DNA of 46,217 bases from Candidatus Cloacimonadota bacterium (GTDB lineage Bacteria > Cloacimonadota > Cloacimonadia > Cloacimonadales > Cloacimonadaceae). Positions 1-8,102 of the stretch are shown piece after piece. The first letter of the stretch is position 1, and every line of letters starts with the position of its first letter. Location: positions 1-46,217 of the forward strand of contig JAQVIX010000008.1 of NCBI GenBank assembly GCA_028695495.1, written 5' to 3'. The notes beneath the pieces are model-generated. The model searched no databases. It saw only the letters and a program-made list of their open reading frames with translations, and was not told the origin of the DNA. The position numbers and the translations under genes were made by a program.

Positions 1-198
1 TTTTGCATTCGTCATAAAGATCTTCACCTCAATATAATAGGCTACATCCGAAGTCGAATTGATACCATCTGCTAAAAGTGCCGGACTATGCCCAAATATG
101 CCCACGCTGGTCTTGAGTGCTGCCAGGATTACGTTGCAGAGCAAGCCCAGATTCACCGAAATGGCGGTAAGCCGGTCTCTACTTTTTTCGTCCGACAT
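1..198 (-). CDS. Cation diffusion facilitator (CDF) transporter, N-terminal part
   Basis: The 66 visible codons run off the left window edge. The start ATG is at 198, inside the end of the upstream P-loop gene (20-nt overlap, other frame). After a short polar N-terminus (MSDEKSRDR) comes a hydrophobic first membrane segment and the motif SPALLADGINSTSD at about residues 38-51. This matches the first helices of the CDF/ZitB family, where the Asp of the 'ALLADxxHSxxD' motif belongs to the metal site. Here the family His of that motif is Asn (GINS instead of xxHS). CDF proteins export Zn, Fe, Co or Mn across the inner membrane in exchange for protons; the metal cannot be told from this fragment. 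The overlap suggests translational coupling with the lysine-fermentation genes, which need cofactor metals, but that link is only inferred. Confidence 0.75.
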   Translation of the reverse strand, partial: MSDEKSRDRLTAISVNLGLLCNVILAALKTSVGIFGHSPALLADGINSTSDVAYYIEVKIFMTNAK

Positions 199-1204
199 CT
201 TCCAATTCCATGATATCGATAACCCGCATATCCGGAAACTTCTTACGGATTGCTGCCCGGAACTTTAGCGCATCTTGCGGAGACTTTCCCACCGCTGTGG
301 AATTAAGCGCATAAAACCCCACAAAAAGCCGCCTGAAAGCTTTGATTAAGCTGCGTTTGTGTAGTTGTTTAAGTTCGGCAAGCGTGAGATATAGTTGAAA
401 AGGATGCCTTACGATAAGCTGGGTCTTGCCCTGAATGAGCGCTGGCGCCAGCTTTTCGTGCATTAGGCTGGTATAGGCAGTGGGTACGTATATGGCATCT
501 GGTTCTTGCTGCATAATCTTTTGCATTTTATCCAGATTTCCCATCAGGCTTTCAAAGCCCGTATCGTACCAGGCGCCATCTTTGTTAAATAACACCTTTT
601 GCGGCAAGCCCTCGGCATCGTCGAAGCTATCCTTATTGGTGGCAAAGCTATAGAATCTGGCGCCAGAAGCCGGTTTGCCAAAATACAAATTGGGGCTATA
701 AATAGATTGCAAGAGATTGATACGATTGATTTCTTCGATAATCTCTTTGCTGCTGCCAAAACTGGCGCCCAATACCATTACCGAGAGATGCAGCAGCCTG
801 TCCAAAGCGATGGACTTGCGATCCAAGGAACCATCTACCAGTATCTTACTCGCTCCCAAAGCCCGCATATTGAGCATTACTTTGCTTTGCTCCAATACGC
901 TGGCGGGACCGGTAATCACAGTTTCCAATTCCTCTTCCGCTTTCAAAAACCACAGTTTTCTGCCGCTAAAGAGCCTTGATGCCAGGATGCTGGCGCGCGA
1001 ACCCAGGCTTTCCACGCTTTGGGTATCCGTGCAAAAATAGCAGCCGGCAGGTATCTTTACCCGCGGTTTGGGGCTTTTATATACGCGGTCTTCCTCTTCA
1101 CCATCTATACCGGTGCTAAATACGCCCCATTCCAGGTCAGGCGCATTTGCCAGGATGGCGTTCAAAAGGCTGGTCTTGCCCGCATTTTTACTGAGTCCCA
1201 CCAC
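179..1204 (-). CDS. P-loop NTPase of the lysine-fermentation cluster, function unknown
   Basis: The protein opens with a Walker A/P-loop GLSKNAGKTS, followed by an NTP-binding-like domain and a C-terminal half with no motif I recognise. It lies directly after kamA and before the CDF gene, overlapping the latter by 20 nt, so it is in the lysine-fermentation operon. Genes of this kind next to kamA in lysine fermenters are conserved but uncharacterised. A nucleotide-dependent role in assembling or reactivating an aminomutase is a guess. The start is uncertain. GTG at 1204 has no ribosome binding site and would cut off the beta strand before the P-loop (FTAVVG). The open frame continues upstream to 1261 without any ATG, GTG or TTG. 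A near-perfect AAGAAGGA lies 7 nt before an ATA codon at 1258, inside the end of kamA. Confidence 0.75.
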   Translation of the reverse strand: MVGLSKNAGKTSLLNAILANAPDLEWGVFSTGIDGEEEDRVYKSPKPRVKIPAGCYFCTDTQSVESLGSRASILASRLFSGRKLWFLKAEEELETVITGPASVLEQSKVMLNMRALGASKILVDGSLDRKSIALDRLLHLSVMVLGASFGSSKEIIEEINRINLLQSIYSPNLYFGKPASGARFYSFATNKDSFDDAEGLPQKVLFNKDGAWYDTGFESLMGNLDKMQKIMQQEPDAIYVPTAYTSLMHEKLAPALIQGKTQLIVRHPFQLYLTLAELKQLHKRSLIKAFRRLFVGFYALNSTAVGKSPQDALKFRAAIRKKFPDMRVIDIMELEDVGRKK

Positions 1205-1254
1205 CGCCGTAAAGTGCGAATGATTGATGGAACTCAGTATCTTTTGTGTGTAGC

Positions 1255-2502
1255 TTATTGCTTAGTCCTTCTTAGGTTACGCTTGGTTTCAGCCGGACCG
1301 ATGGAGACCCTTTTGCCGCGAATCAGGCTCATTACACCTTCGCTGCTGGTGCGTTCTTGAGGTCCCAAATCGCGATATTTGCTATCGTCTTGCGGCTCGT
1401 ATCCCGGTTCGGTATAGCTGCTGATAAAGCCTTCGTAGTTTCTCAGGATGATCCTGCCGGGCATCTGAGAGATGAGATAATTTGGCATTACGGGAATCTT
1501 GCCGCCGCCACCGGGAGCATCCACCACAAAGGTGGGAACGCACAGCCCGCTGGTATGCCCGCGCAGGGATTCGATAATCTCGATGCCCTTGGCTACGGGG
1601 GTGCGGAAATGACCGATTCCTTCGGAGAGGTCGCATTGGTATATGTAATAAGGTCTTACCCGGTTTTTTACCAGTTTGTGTACGAGGGTTTTCATTACAT
1701 CTACATGGTCGTTTATGCCCTTGAGCAATACACTCTGATTTCCCATGGGAATCCCCGTTTCGGCGATCATCTTCAGCGCTTTGGCACTTGTTTCGCTCAG
1801 CTCCTGCGCATGGTTAAAATGCGTATTTAACCACACAAAGGGATATTTCCTAAGCATCGTCATTAGCTCCGGGGTAAAGCGCATGGGCAATACCACCGGC
1901 GTGCGGGTGCCCAAACGAACGATATCCAGGTGTTCGATTTCGCTTAGCTTTGCCAAAATCTCGTCCAAACGCTCGTCGCCCAAAGTAAGCGGATCGCCGC
2001 CAGAGAGCACTACATCTCGGATTTCCTTGTGCTGGCGAATGTATTCAATGGCTTTTTCCACATTCGCGCGCGGCATCGGCGCATCGTGTTCACCCGCTTT
2101 GCGGCGCCGCGTGCAATGCCGGCAATACATGGAGCATTGGTCGGTAAGCAGCAAGAGCACCCGGTCGGGATAGCGGTGCGTCATGCCCGGCACAGGGGCA
2201 TCGCCATCTTCCTGCAGGGGGTCGCTCATATCCGAAGGGCTGATATAGCTTTCGGCTACGCGCGGAATGGCTTGCAGACGCACGGGGTCATTGGGATTCT
2301 CATGATCGATCAACGAGAGGTAATAAGGGGTAATCGCCATGCGGAAGGAGAAGGATTTATCGGCAAAAAGCGCCTCTTCTTCGGGCAAAAGCTTGATGTA
2401 TTTGCGTAAAGTTTCGGCATCGGTAATGCGATTGCGAATCTGCCAGTGCCAATCCATCCATTCGGTGTCGGTGGCGATAGAGCGGATATCTATAATACTC
2501 AT
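1255..2502 (-). CDS. kamA: Lysine 2,3-aminomutase
   Basis: Radical SAM/PLP enzyme that converts L-lysine to L-beta-lysine, the first step of lysine fermentation to acetate and butyrate. The cluster-binding CxxxCxxC is seen as CSMYCRHC at residues 123-130. The PLP-lysine motif DAPGGGGKIP is present near the C-terminus, and the length (415 aa) is normal for the family. I place the start at ATG 2502 because AGGAG lies 8 nt upstream (2511-2515). An in-frame ATG at 2520 would overlap the kdd stop and has no better site. It follows kdd by 14 nt and overlaps the P-loop gene if that gene starts at 1258. The cytosolic product passes beta-lysine to lysine 5,6-aminomutase, which is not in the window. 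Confidence 0.96.
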   Translation of the reverse strand: MSIIDIRSIATDTEWMDWHWQIRNRITDAETLRKYIKLLPEEEALFADKSFSFRMAITPYYLSLIDHENPNDPVRLQAIPRVAESYISPSDMSDPLQEDGDAPVPGMTHRYPDRVLLLLTDQCSMYCRHCTRRRKAGEHDAPMPRANVEKAIEYIRQHKEIRDVVLSGGDPLTLGDERLDEILAKLSEIEHLDIVRLGTRTPVVLPMRFTPELMTMLRKYPFVWLNTHFNHAQELSETSAKALKMIAETGIPMGNQSVLLKGINDHVDVMKTLVHKLVKNRVRPYYIYQCDLSEGIGHFRTPVAKGIEIIESLRGHTSGLCVPTFVVDAPGGGGKIPVMPNYLISQMPGRIILRNYEGFISSYTEPGYEPQDDSKYRDLGPQERTSSEGVMSLIRGKRVSIGPAETKRNLRRTKQ

Positions 2503-2516
2503 AATCTTAGCTCCTA

Positions 2517-3575
2517 TCAATCAATATATCGCTCTTGAAAGAGCTGCATCAGGTCGGGGTTGCGGCGCAAAACGTCGATGGAAACTGCGGCGTGATTGCG
2601 GGCATAGCCATTGCCCAATATCATATCCACATCTGCACCAATCCCTTCGGCGCCCAGCGCGGCTTTGGTGAAACTGGTAGCCATCGAGAAGAAATATACC
2701 AGTCCACGGTCGCGCGCCGCCATAATGGAGGGCAGTTCCGTATCTTCGATATTTACTACATTGATTACCACATCTGCCATCTTGCCATCGGTAAGGCGGG
2801 ATACTTCACGCTGGATAGTAATGGCATCCGTGGCTTGGGCAAGGATTACTTCATCGCAACCCGTTGCCTTGCAGGTGGGTATATAGTTCGGGTTTCTTAC
2901 AATGCCAATTACTTTTCCGGCGATTCCGGCGCGTTCTTTGGCTACTTTGTTGCACAAAACTCCGCTTTTACCATTGGCACCCAGGATCACCACGGTATCG
3001 CCGGGCTTTACCAAACGCTCTACCTGTGCGGGAGCACCGGCTACGTCCAGCACGGAAAGCGCCAGGTTCTCATCCATATCATCCGGCAATTTGGCATAAA
3101 TGCCACTGGAGAAAAGAATTGCCTTGCCCTCGATCTCCACCTGGTCTTTGTCCAAAAGCACTTTCTTGATCTTGCTAATCTTCAGCGGAGTGAGGGAAAG
3201 GGATACCAAGGTGGCGATTTTGTCGCCCACCTGAATCTTATCCTTCATTTCAAAATTGGGACCAATTGCCGCCACTCTGCCTATCAACATGCCGCCGCTG
3301 CCGGTATCCTCATTTTTGTGTTTGCCGGTGCGGTTCGTAAGCTCAAGGGCGTGTTCACCAAAGGCTTTTTCTATATCTGTGTGTCCTTGGGCAATCAATT
3401 TGTTCTTTATCTGGTGAAAGGACGCACTATCTACGTTTAGCCGGATTACGTCGATCAAAAGCTCATTATCCCAAATCTCGCTCATGTCGTTATTCAGTAT
3501 CCGGGCGGGTTGCGGCAATACGCCTTGGGGTTCGATTACGCGATGGGTTCCATAACGGCATCCACCTGTTTTCAT
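2517..3575 (-). CDS. kdd: L-erythro-3,5-diaminohexanoate dehydrogenase
   Basis: 352-residue NAD(P)-dependent dehydrogenase of the lysine-fermentation pathway, oxidising 3,5-diaminohexanoate to 5-amino-3-oxohexanoate. The N-terminal part is the characteristic Kdd segment (KTGGCRYGTHRVIEPQGVLPQ). A Rossmann-like nucleotide-binding stretch VVILGANGKSGVLCNKVAKE lies around residues 200-220, as in medium-chain-dehydrogenase-like folds. Assignment is supported by the immediately following kamA. ATG 3575 is preceded by GGAGG at good spacing. First gene of the operon, behind the promoter at 3631-3658. The rest of the pathway genes (kce, kal, kamDE) are not visible here. Confidence 0.94.
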   Translation of the reverse strand: MKTGGCRYGTHRVIEPQGVLPQPARILNNDMSEIWDNELLIDVIRLNVDSASFHQIKNKLIAQGHTDIEKAFGEHALELTNRTGKHKNEDTGSGGMLIGRVAAIGPNFEMKDKIQVGDKIATLVSLSLTPLKISKIKKVLLDKDQVEIEGKAILFSSGIYAKLPDDMDENLALSVLDVAGAPAQVERLVKPGDTVVILGANGKSGVLCNKVAKERAGIAGKVIGIVRNPNYIPTCKATGCDEVILAQATDAITIQREVSRLTDGKMADVVINVVNIEDTELPSIMAARDRGLVYFFSMATSFTKAALGAEGIGADVDMILGNGYARNHAAVSIDVLRRNPDLMQLFQERYID

Positions 3576-3630
3576 AATTCCTCCACATTATCTATTCTTT
3601 TATTTATTAACCACATAAGGTGATTCAACC

Positions 3631-3658
3631 ATTATTTTGAGTGGGCTTATTGTGTCAA
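3631..3658 (-). promoter_or_regulatory. Sigma-70-type promoter for the kdd-kamA operon
   Basis: On the minus strand, a perfect TTGACA (3658-3653), a 16-nt spacer and AATAAT (3636-3631), about 55 nt before the kdd start codon. No operator-like inverted repeat is obvious next to it. Confidence 0.6.
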
Positions 3659-3747
3659 TGATTTTCGAGGTGGCAGGCGGCAGGTGCTGCGAGCAAGCTC
3701 GCAAATTGAGGTGTCTTAGAAACAACTAAGCTTTATTCTGTTTCGTA

Positions 3748-4368
3748 TCAATTCCTTTTGAGGATAAATGGGGTAAATTGTTTGATGACCACCTCGCGGT
3801 CAATTTTCATGACCGGAGTGCCTTCAAATTGTTTGAAAGCCTCTTCAAATATCTCATACTCATCTGGTTCGGAATAATAAAAGATTTCTTTTCTTTCTTT
3901 TTTCAGCGGAGTTAGTTTCTTTTGATAGCTTACATTGTCGATGAGTCCGGCTTTGAGCTCTTTCTTAAGCTGCTTTATCAGTTCATCAAGCTCATTTGCT
4001 CTATTCTGCCTCTCTTTCGTCCAGCAATTTGTGTATTTTTCATATTCATATTTCTCATGATATCTTCGGGTACACTCCACCAATTCGTCATGATGCGATT
4101 CACTGAACTTCAGATACAGATAGATGTCGCTTAAGATTTCGGCGGCTTTTCTATCCCCACGTTCCTTGGTGAAATCCATCACTTGCAGAGCAATCAAGGG
4201 GACGGTGCCAGAGCACTGATGGAAGTCTTGATATGGACTGGTAATCTGGATACATATTATGCGCCTTTCTCTTTTTAAAAACCTGCCTTTGACTATCTGC
4301 CCATCGACTGTAAGCTCTATGTCTTGTCCATCGATTTTAAGGTCTTTGTAAACTGTTTCTTTAGTCAT
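3748..4368 (-). CDS. Uncharacterised 206-residue protein with central coiled coil
   Basis: Not recognised. The start ATG has AAAGGAG upstream. The N-terminal third is beta-rich (KIDGQDIELTVDGQIVKGRF). Residues about 115-165 are strongly charged and heptad-like, typical of a coiled coil, and the C-terminus is acidic then basic. No signal peptide or membrane segment, so presumably cytosolic. It is the last gene of a minus-strand series (5879, 5344, 4368) separated by gaps of 60-170 nt and is AT-richer than kamA. It belongs to the accessory block around the DUF2828 gene; a functional link is only positional. Confidence 0.7.
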   Translation of the reverse strand: MTKETVYKDLKIDGQDIELTVDGQIVKGRFLKRERRIICIQITSPYQDFHQCSGTVPLIALQVMDFTKERGDRKAAEILSDIYLYLKFSESHHDELVECTRRYHEKYEYEKYTNCWTKERQNRANELDELIKQLKKELKAGLIDNVSYQKKLTPLKKERKEIFYYSEPDEYEIFEEAFKQFEGTPVMKIDREVVIKQFTPFILKRN

Positions 4369-4429
4369 GGGATACTCCTTTTATGTGTTTGTTAATTAAC
4401 AAGGTATTTCCTCTATTTCGCATCCTCTA

Positions 4430-5344
4430 TTATAATCCACTTTCTTTTTTCTCGTGCTTCCCAAAGGCAACTTTGATGCACATATCCATTTCATCCATCA
4501 GATAGTCATATTGGATGTCTTCATTTAGATAAAGCTCAGGGCTTGCCGCCCGCAGGAGCCTCGCTTTGGCATCAAGGATGATCAGCCTGTTGTCGTAAAT
4601 AAAGCGGGCTACCTGGAAGATATGACGATAGTTTTGGGCATTATATTTCAGGTCTTCGATCTTAATCAGCCTGCCGCTCAAGCTCCAAAAGGGCTTTATA
4701 TTCAGCGCTTTGAAGGCATATTCCACATTGCAAAAAGCCCAGATGGCATCTGGCAGAGAAACGAAGCCAATATGCGCGTTTTCCTCTCCGTGCCCGTCGC
4801 AAGAGCTAAGGGTGCTGGCGCCGATAGCGGAAAATGCTTTCACCAGAAAAGCCGTAAAGGGTTCCAGAATACAGAGGTGCACCTTGGGGGCGCGTAGATT
4901 GGCTTGGGCATGTTCAAAGAAATAAGTGATTTCGGTTTCTTCCGAGCCGCAGAAGCTAATGCGCGGCATGCGGTGGAAATGAAAGAAATGCTGCAAGATT
5001 CTGGGACTGATGTCTTTACCGTTATATTCTATACTGCGATCTTTGTGGATGCTGCCCAAGCCGCTTTGTTGGAGCATTAGTTCCAAAAGAGCGGTATCGG
5101 AAATCCATTCATCATCCCAATATACGGGGCTGCGCCCTCTGCCCAATTTCGCATTATCCGATAGGCAGAGCCTGCCCTGATCATCAAATTCCACCAAAAA
5201 GCCGCGATGCAGCAGCAGATCATGCAGGTTTTGCAGGCTATTATCATGTAGTTTAACGCCCACGATATCAGGCAGATAGCGTATGGCAAATTCATTGGGA
5301 CGCCGAAGTGGGGAAGGGCTGGAACCAGATAGGATATTTGGCAT
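4430..5344 (-). CDS. Uncharacterised 304-residue protein with SSCDGHG motif
   Basis: Not recognised as a named family. Cytosolic by sequence (no signal peptide or membrane helix). The ATG at 5344 has AAAGGAG at good spacing. A striking Cys-Asp-His-rich stretch, TLSSCDGHGEE, lies around residue 180, followed by a well-ordered hydrophobic segment (AHIGFVSLPDAIWAF). A Cys/Asp/His trio of this sort could be a metal or catalytic site, but nothing in the sequence proves it. The C-terminus ends in charged residues (FGKHEKKESGL). It is flanked by other orphan genes on the same strand and precedes the coiled-coil gene by about 60 nt. Confidence 0.7.
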   Translation of the reverse strand: MPNILSGSSPSPLRRPNEFAIRYLPDIVGVKLHDNSLQNLHDLLLHRGFLVEFDDQGRLCLSDNAKLGRGRSPVYWDDEWISDTALLELMLQQSGLGSIHKDRSIEYNGKDISPRILQHFFHFHRMPRISFCGSEETEITYFFEHAQANLRAPKVHLCILEPFTAFLVKAFSAIGASTLSSCDGHGEENAHIGFVSLPDAIWAFCNVEYAFKALNIKPFWSLSGRLIKIEDLKYNAQNYRHIFQVARFIYDNRLIILDAKARLLRAASPELYLNEDIQYDYLMDEMDMCIKVAFGKHEKKESGL

Positions 5345-5400
5345 AAGTATGTTCTCCTTTTATGATATTGATTTATTTAACGAGAGAGGGGGGCGGGCTG

Positions 5401-5426
5401 CCGGTGCGATTAGACCATCGCACCGG
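5401..5426. repeat. 10-bp perfect inverted repeat between two orphan genes
   Basis: CCGGTGCGAT, a 6-nt loop, then ATCGCACCGG. It is not followed by a T-run on either strand, so it is not a standard intrinsic terminator. It sits in the 166-nt gap between the genes starting at 5879 and 5344 and could be an operator or an RNA processing hairpin. Confidence 0.6.
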
Positions 5427-5510
5427 GACGACTGTTTGGGCAGACAGGCGGAGGGCGCGCTTTCTTAGCCGGTTCTAGCATTTTCTCTCCTTGATGAGAT
5501 TGGGCTTTAT

Positions 5511-5879
5511 TCAAGCCGAAATGTGTAATTCACGTTCCAAAGGATACTGCTGGTATCCCAGATGGTACACGAGACGGGCTACCATGGCTGGCAATTCTTT
5601 AAGATACTCAATATCAGAGCGTTCCGTCTCTTTATGCTGATCATAGTATCCACAAGCGAGATTGAAACCGCAGAGCTTGGTGGCGGCACAATACTCCAGG
5701 TAATCTGTGGAGCCGTTGCTCTTAACACCAAATTTTTCAAAACTATAGAGCTTCTGTTTGAACTGCCGGTTATGGTGCAAAGTAGGGATATCGCTAAAGT
5801 TCTTTAGTACCCGGAAACCTATTTCATGCACTCCGGGTGAGTCCAACATCTTGTATAGTTCGCTTACGCTTTTTAGCAT
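5511..5879 (-). CDS. Uncharacterised 122-residue protein
   Basis: Not recognised. A small soluble protein with a good start (AAAGGAG upstream of ATG 5879). It contains three Cys within about 12 residues (CAATKLCGFNLAC, roughly residues 65-77), which might bind metal or form disulfides. No membrane or signal segment. It lies between the DUF2828 gene and the SSCDGHG gene on the same strand, with about 155 nt to the first and 166 nt to the second, so it may or may not share a transcript with them. Confidence 0.65.
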   Translation of the reverse strand: MLKSVSELYKMLDSPGVHEIGFRVLKNFSDIPTLHHNRQFKQKLYSFEKFGVKSNGSTDYLEYCAATKLCGFNLACGYYDQHKETERSDIEYLKELPAMVARLVYHLGYQQYPLERELHISA

Positions 5880-6011
5880 ATTTTGGCTCCTTTGGGCGCT
5901 TTGGGGGGTTAAAGCTTGGTGGTTAATTTTTAAGATAGTGAAATCAAAAGAACTATGGGGGAGAGGGTCGCCAGCGTCCTTTTTAAGGGGCTATCAGAAT
6001 CCTGTATGTCA

Positions 6012-6027
6012 TGTACGCCTCCGTGTG
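6012..6027 (+). repeat. Left arm of a 16-nt inverted repeat around the DUF2828 locus
   Basis: TGTACGCCTCCGTGTG; its exact reverse complement is at 8241-8256. Together the arms bracket the DUF2828 gene and its repeated leader. A 16-nt match is not impossible by chance in 46 kb, so this is suggestive only. Confidence 0.45.
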
Positions 6028-6035
6028 TGGGGATT

Positions 6036-7619
6036 TTATTTGGAGATTATATTGTACCGTTCATTTTCCAAAACTACGTTCAACATTTCAGATACATCAT
6101 TGTAATGTTGTTTCAATATTAGGTTTACAGTGTTTTGAGAATAACCACTTACCAAGAGTACATCAGTTTCTGTATCCTTGGCGGGAACATTCCCAATCCG
6201 ACCGTTTACATTCCAGAAAACGATGGTGAGTCTGGAGTACCCGAAATATTCATAAAGTTCAGTCATCATGGTGAGGGCATTTACACTGGTACCCTCTATA
6301 CAACTATCATCAAACTCCATATCCGAAATAATGATGAGATGAGTGGGCATCTCATCCGGTGGGATGTTTTCATCCACCGCCTTGTTCAAAATGAGTTCAA
6401 AGGCAGCCTGGATGTCTGTATTGTAACCTATCAATTCCAGAGAGTTTTCCACTTTGGATACGATATCATGTCCCATTATTTTCTGAAACCTGGGTTCACT
6501 GGTAAAAGTGATGAAGTGGTTTTTAAATACCTCATTGGGATTATTTTCCGCAATGAAAAGACCCAAACCCACGGAATTACTGATGGGAATATAATTAGGA
6601 CAAAACATAGACGCGGACACATCTATCATGGGCAAGGCCCTGAACTCTTTGGGTAGGTCATCGAGTTGTTTGAGGTTATTCCACTGGGCATCAAAAAGTA
6701 CCCTAAGGTCATCAGAATCAAGAGGATTACCATCATTACCATAGACAGGATAATCATACAGAAGACCACGATATTTATTGAACAAATCAGATACAATATC
6801 ACCGGGAGTGAGTCTTTGGGCATTTATCTTTGCCTCACCTTTTTGGAGTTTTTCCAAATAGGCTTGCATGATTTCATGCCTAAAGAAGGCGGTTTTGTAC
6901 TTTTTCATACTAAGACTGGGAACCTGTTCAAGATTGATATTGTTCCAATCCCGGGCACTCATTTGTTGTTCCACCGTATTACTCAGACCCACGATCTGTT
7001 TACGATAGCTACTGTAACTCTCGATGAAATTGTATTTGCGCATATAGCGCGTAAGATACTTATACTGTCCGGTCTTACGTGGCATCCACTTTGCCACGAT
7101 GGGACCAATTTCCTTGTCTTCCATCAGGGTGAAGAGAGTATTTAAAATGTCATCTACGAATGCTATCCGGGTATTGATGAGTTTCGGGAGTCTTTTTGTT
7201 TTATACTCATACTTGTGATAAACACTGAATCTTCTATTCAACATCTTTTGAGCTAAATAGAGGAAATCATCCACTCGGGAAATATTACTTTTGAGCAAAT
7301 AAGACATTTGATCGATGATTTGTTCAATCACCCTATGTTCATTTATCACGTAAAGGTAATAAAGACAAAGTCTGAACACCCTTCTTTCCCCCATACCCTC
7401 AGAAATATCACGAGTATAAAGAAGTAGTTTGATTGCAGCCTTGCGATTGGTTTTATAGGCTGCGTCAAAAATGGTGATGATATCATCATCAGATTGGTGG
7501 CGCATGGCGCCGAAAAGGAAAAACATATCAATCAGGGCATTGCCCGATGTACTGTGGGTAAGACCGTAATTTTCAGTTCTGGAATTGTTGTACATCATAC
7601 TACTGATAAACTTATTCAT
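6036..7619 (-). CDS. DUF2828 family protein: Ro60/TROVE-like repeats plus vWA domain
   Basis: 527 residues. The N-terminal part is helical-repeat-like with the family signature segments TENYGLTHSTSGNALIDMFF, LLYTRDISEGMGERRVFR, WMPRK and GEAKINAQRLTPGDIV. The C-terminal vWA domain has a MIDAS motif DVSAS (Asp333, Ser335, Ser337), the MIDAS Thr in GYNTDIQAA and an Asp in IISDMEFDD. DUF2828 proteins are architecturally like the Ro60/Rsr RNA-binding proteins (TROVE plus vWA), are common in large phages and plants, and have no firmly assigned function. Ro60 binds Y RNAs and misfolded RNA; an RNA-related role here is inference. The start has an AAGAGG-like site. The leader is unusually long (about 1 kb to the next gene) and carries repeats. 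Origin by phage or mobile-element transfer is plausible. Confidence 0.85.
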   Translation of the reverse strand: MNKFISSMMYNNSRTENYGLTHSTSGNALIDMFFLFGAMRHQSDDDIITIFDAAYKTNRKAAIKLLLYTRDISEGMGERRVFRLCLYYLYVINEHRVIEQIIDQMSYLLKSNISRVDDFLYLAQKMLNRRFSVYHKYEYKTKRLPKLINTRIAFVDDILNTLFTLMEDKEIGPIVAKWMPRKTGQYKYLTRYMRKYNFIESYSSYRKQIVGLSNTVEQQMSARDWNNINLEQVPSLSMKKYKTAFFRHEIMQAYLEKLQKGEAKINAQRLTPGDIVSDLFNKYRGLLYDYPVYGNDGNPLDSDDLRVLFDAQWNNLKQLDDLPKEFRALPMIDVSASMFCPNYIPISNSVGLGLFIAENNPNEVFKNHFITFTSEPRFQKIMGHDIVSKVENSLELIGYNTDIQAAFELILNKAVDENIPPDEMPTHLIIISDMEFDDSCIEGTSVNALTMMTELYEYFGYSRLTIVFWNVNGRIGNVPAKDTETDVLLVSGYSQNTVNLILKQHYNDVSEMLNVVLENERYNIISK

Positions 7620-7643
7620 AAGAATACCTCTTTTTCAAAAAGC

Positions 7644-7685
7644 GAAGCGAGGCGGGGGCTTTTTTACTATGGCTTGCCTCGCTTC
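7644..7685 (-). terminator. Terminator-like hairpin in the DUF2828 leader
   Basis: On the minus strand GAAGCGAGGC, a 22-nt loop, GCCTCGCTTC, then GCTTTTTG, ending about 25 nt before the DUF2828 start codon. The 10-bp perfect stem and T-run look like an intrinsic terminator placed inside a leader, so it could attenuate the gene or mark the 3' end of a leader RNA. Confidence 0.5.
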
Positions 7686-7686
7686 T

Positions 7687-7963
7687 ATTTCGCACAAAGA
7701 TTGTGGCTGGCTGCCATAAACCGCAGGTGCCGGATGCGTTTCACTCCAAGCTTGTTTTTTAAAATGGCGTTCGGAATTACTTCACATTTTGTCCGGTCCT
7801 TACGGGTATTTCGCAAATAATGGTTTGCTGTGTGCCATTAACCGCGAATTTGGTACTCGTTTCCTTAACAATTTGGTTTTACAATGACTTTGTATGGGCG
7901 TAATATGTTTCCAAAATTCGAGGCATTTCGCGCAGTTATGATTGGCTGTATGTCATCAACCAT
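7687..7963 (-). repeat. Three degenerate tandem repeats (~117-bp period) in the DUF2828 leader
   Basis: Cores at about 7687-7725, 7807-7845 and 7923-7963 align on the minus strand around TTTATGGCAGCCAGCC, TTAATGGCACACAGCA and TTGATGACATACAGCC, each ending in GCGAAAT. Conserved positions extend about 20 nt upstream. A fainter fourth relative (TATATGGCATACGATAGAAAT) lies near 8190. Spacing between cores is about 117-120 bp. A shared translation frame exists (R-L/F-M-A-x-S pattern) but is broken by stops, so this is either a decayed coding repeat or a set of RNA units. No CRISPR-like identity is present. Confidence 0.55.
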
Positions 7964-7996
7964 CCTTCCGGTACGAATGAACTTGCGTCCATTCAT
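7865..7996 (-). CDS. Possible 43-residue leader peptide
   Basis: ATG 7996 has AAGGAG at ideal spacing and reads MNGRKFIRTGRMVDDIQP onward to TAA at 7865. The product would be basic and soluble with no known family. It overlaps one degenerate repeat unit, so the frame may be accidental. The good ribosome binding site is the only direct support. Confidence 0.25.
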   Translation of the reverse strand: MNGRKFIRTGRMVDDIQPIITARNASNFGNILRPYKVIVKPNC

Positions 7997-8006
7997 ATTT
8001 GCTCCT

Positions 8007-8102
8007 TCAGGCTGGCAAACCTTGCTGCAACCCTGCATCTGCAGTATGCGCGGGAAAATATACATTTCGCCGCATGGGTTGCAGGGGTTTTTTACATATC
8101 AT
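8007..8102 (-). CDS. Possible 31-residue leader peptide
   Basis: ATG 8102 follows AGAGGAGAGC. The frame reads MICKKPLQPMRRNVYFPAH onward to TGA at 8007, just before the ribosome binding site of the 43-residue ORF. Two consecutive small ORFs with good sites in the leader of the DUF2828 gene suggest small proteins or leader-peptide control, but no homology is recognised. Confidence 0.25.
   Translation of the reverse strand: MICKKPLQPMRRNVYFPAHTADAGLQQGLPA

Noticed and set aside
7687-7963. CRISPR array in the DUF2828 leader
   Set aside because: Units are about 117 bp apart and only partly alike; there are no identical direct repeats with unique spacers, and no cas genes.
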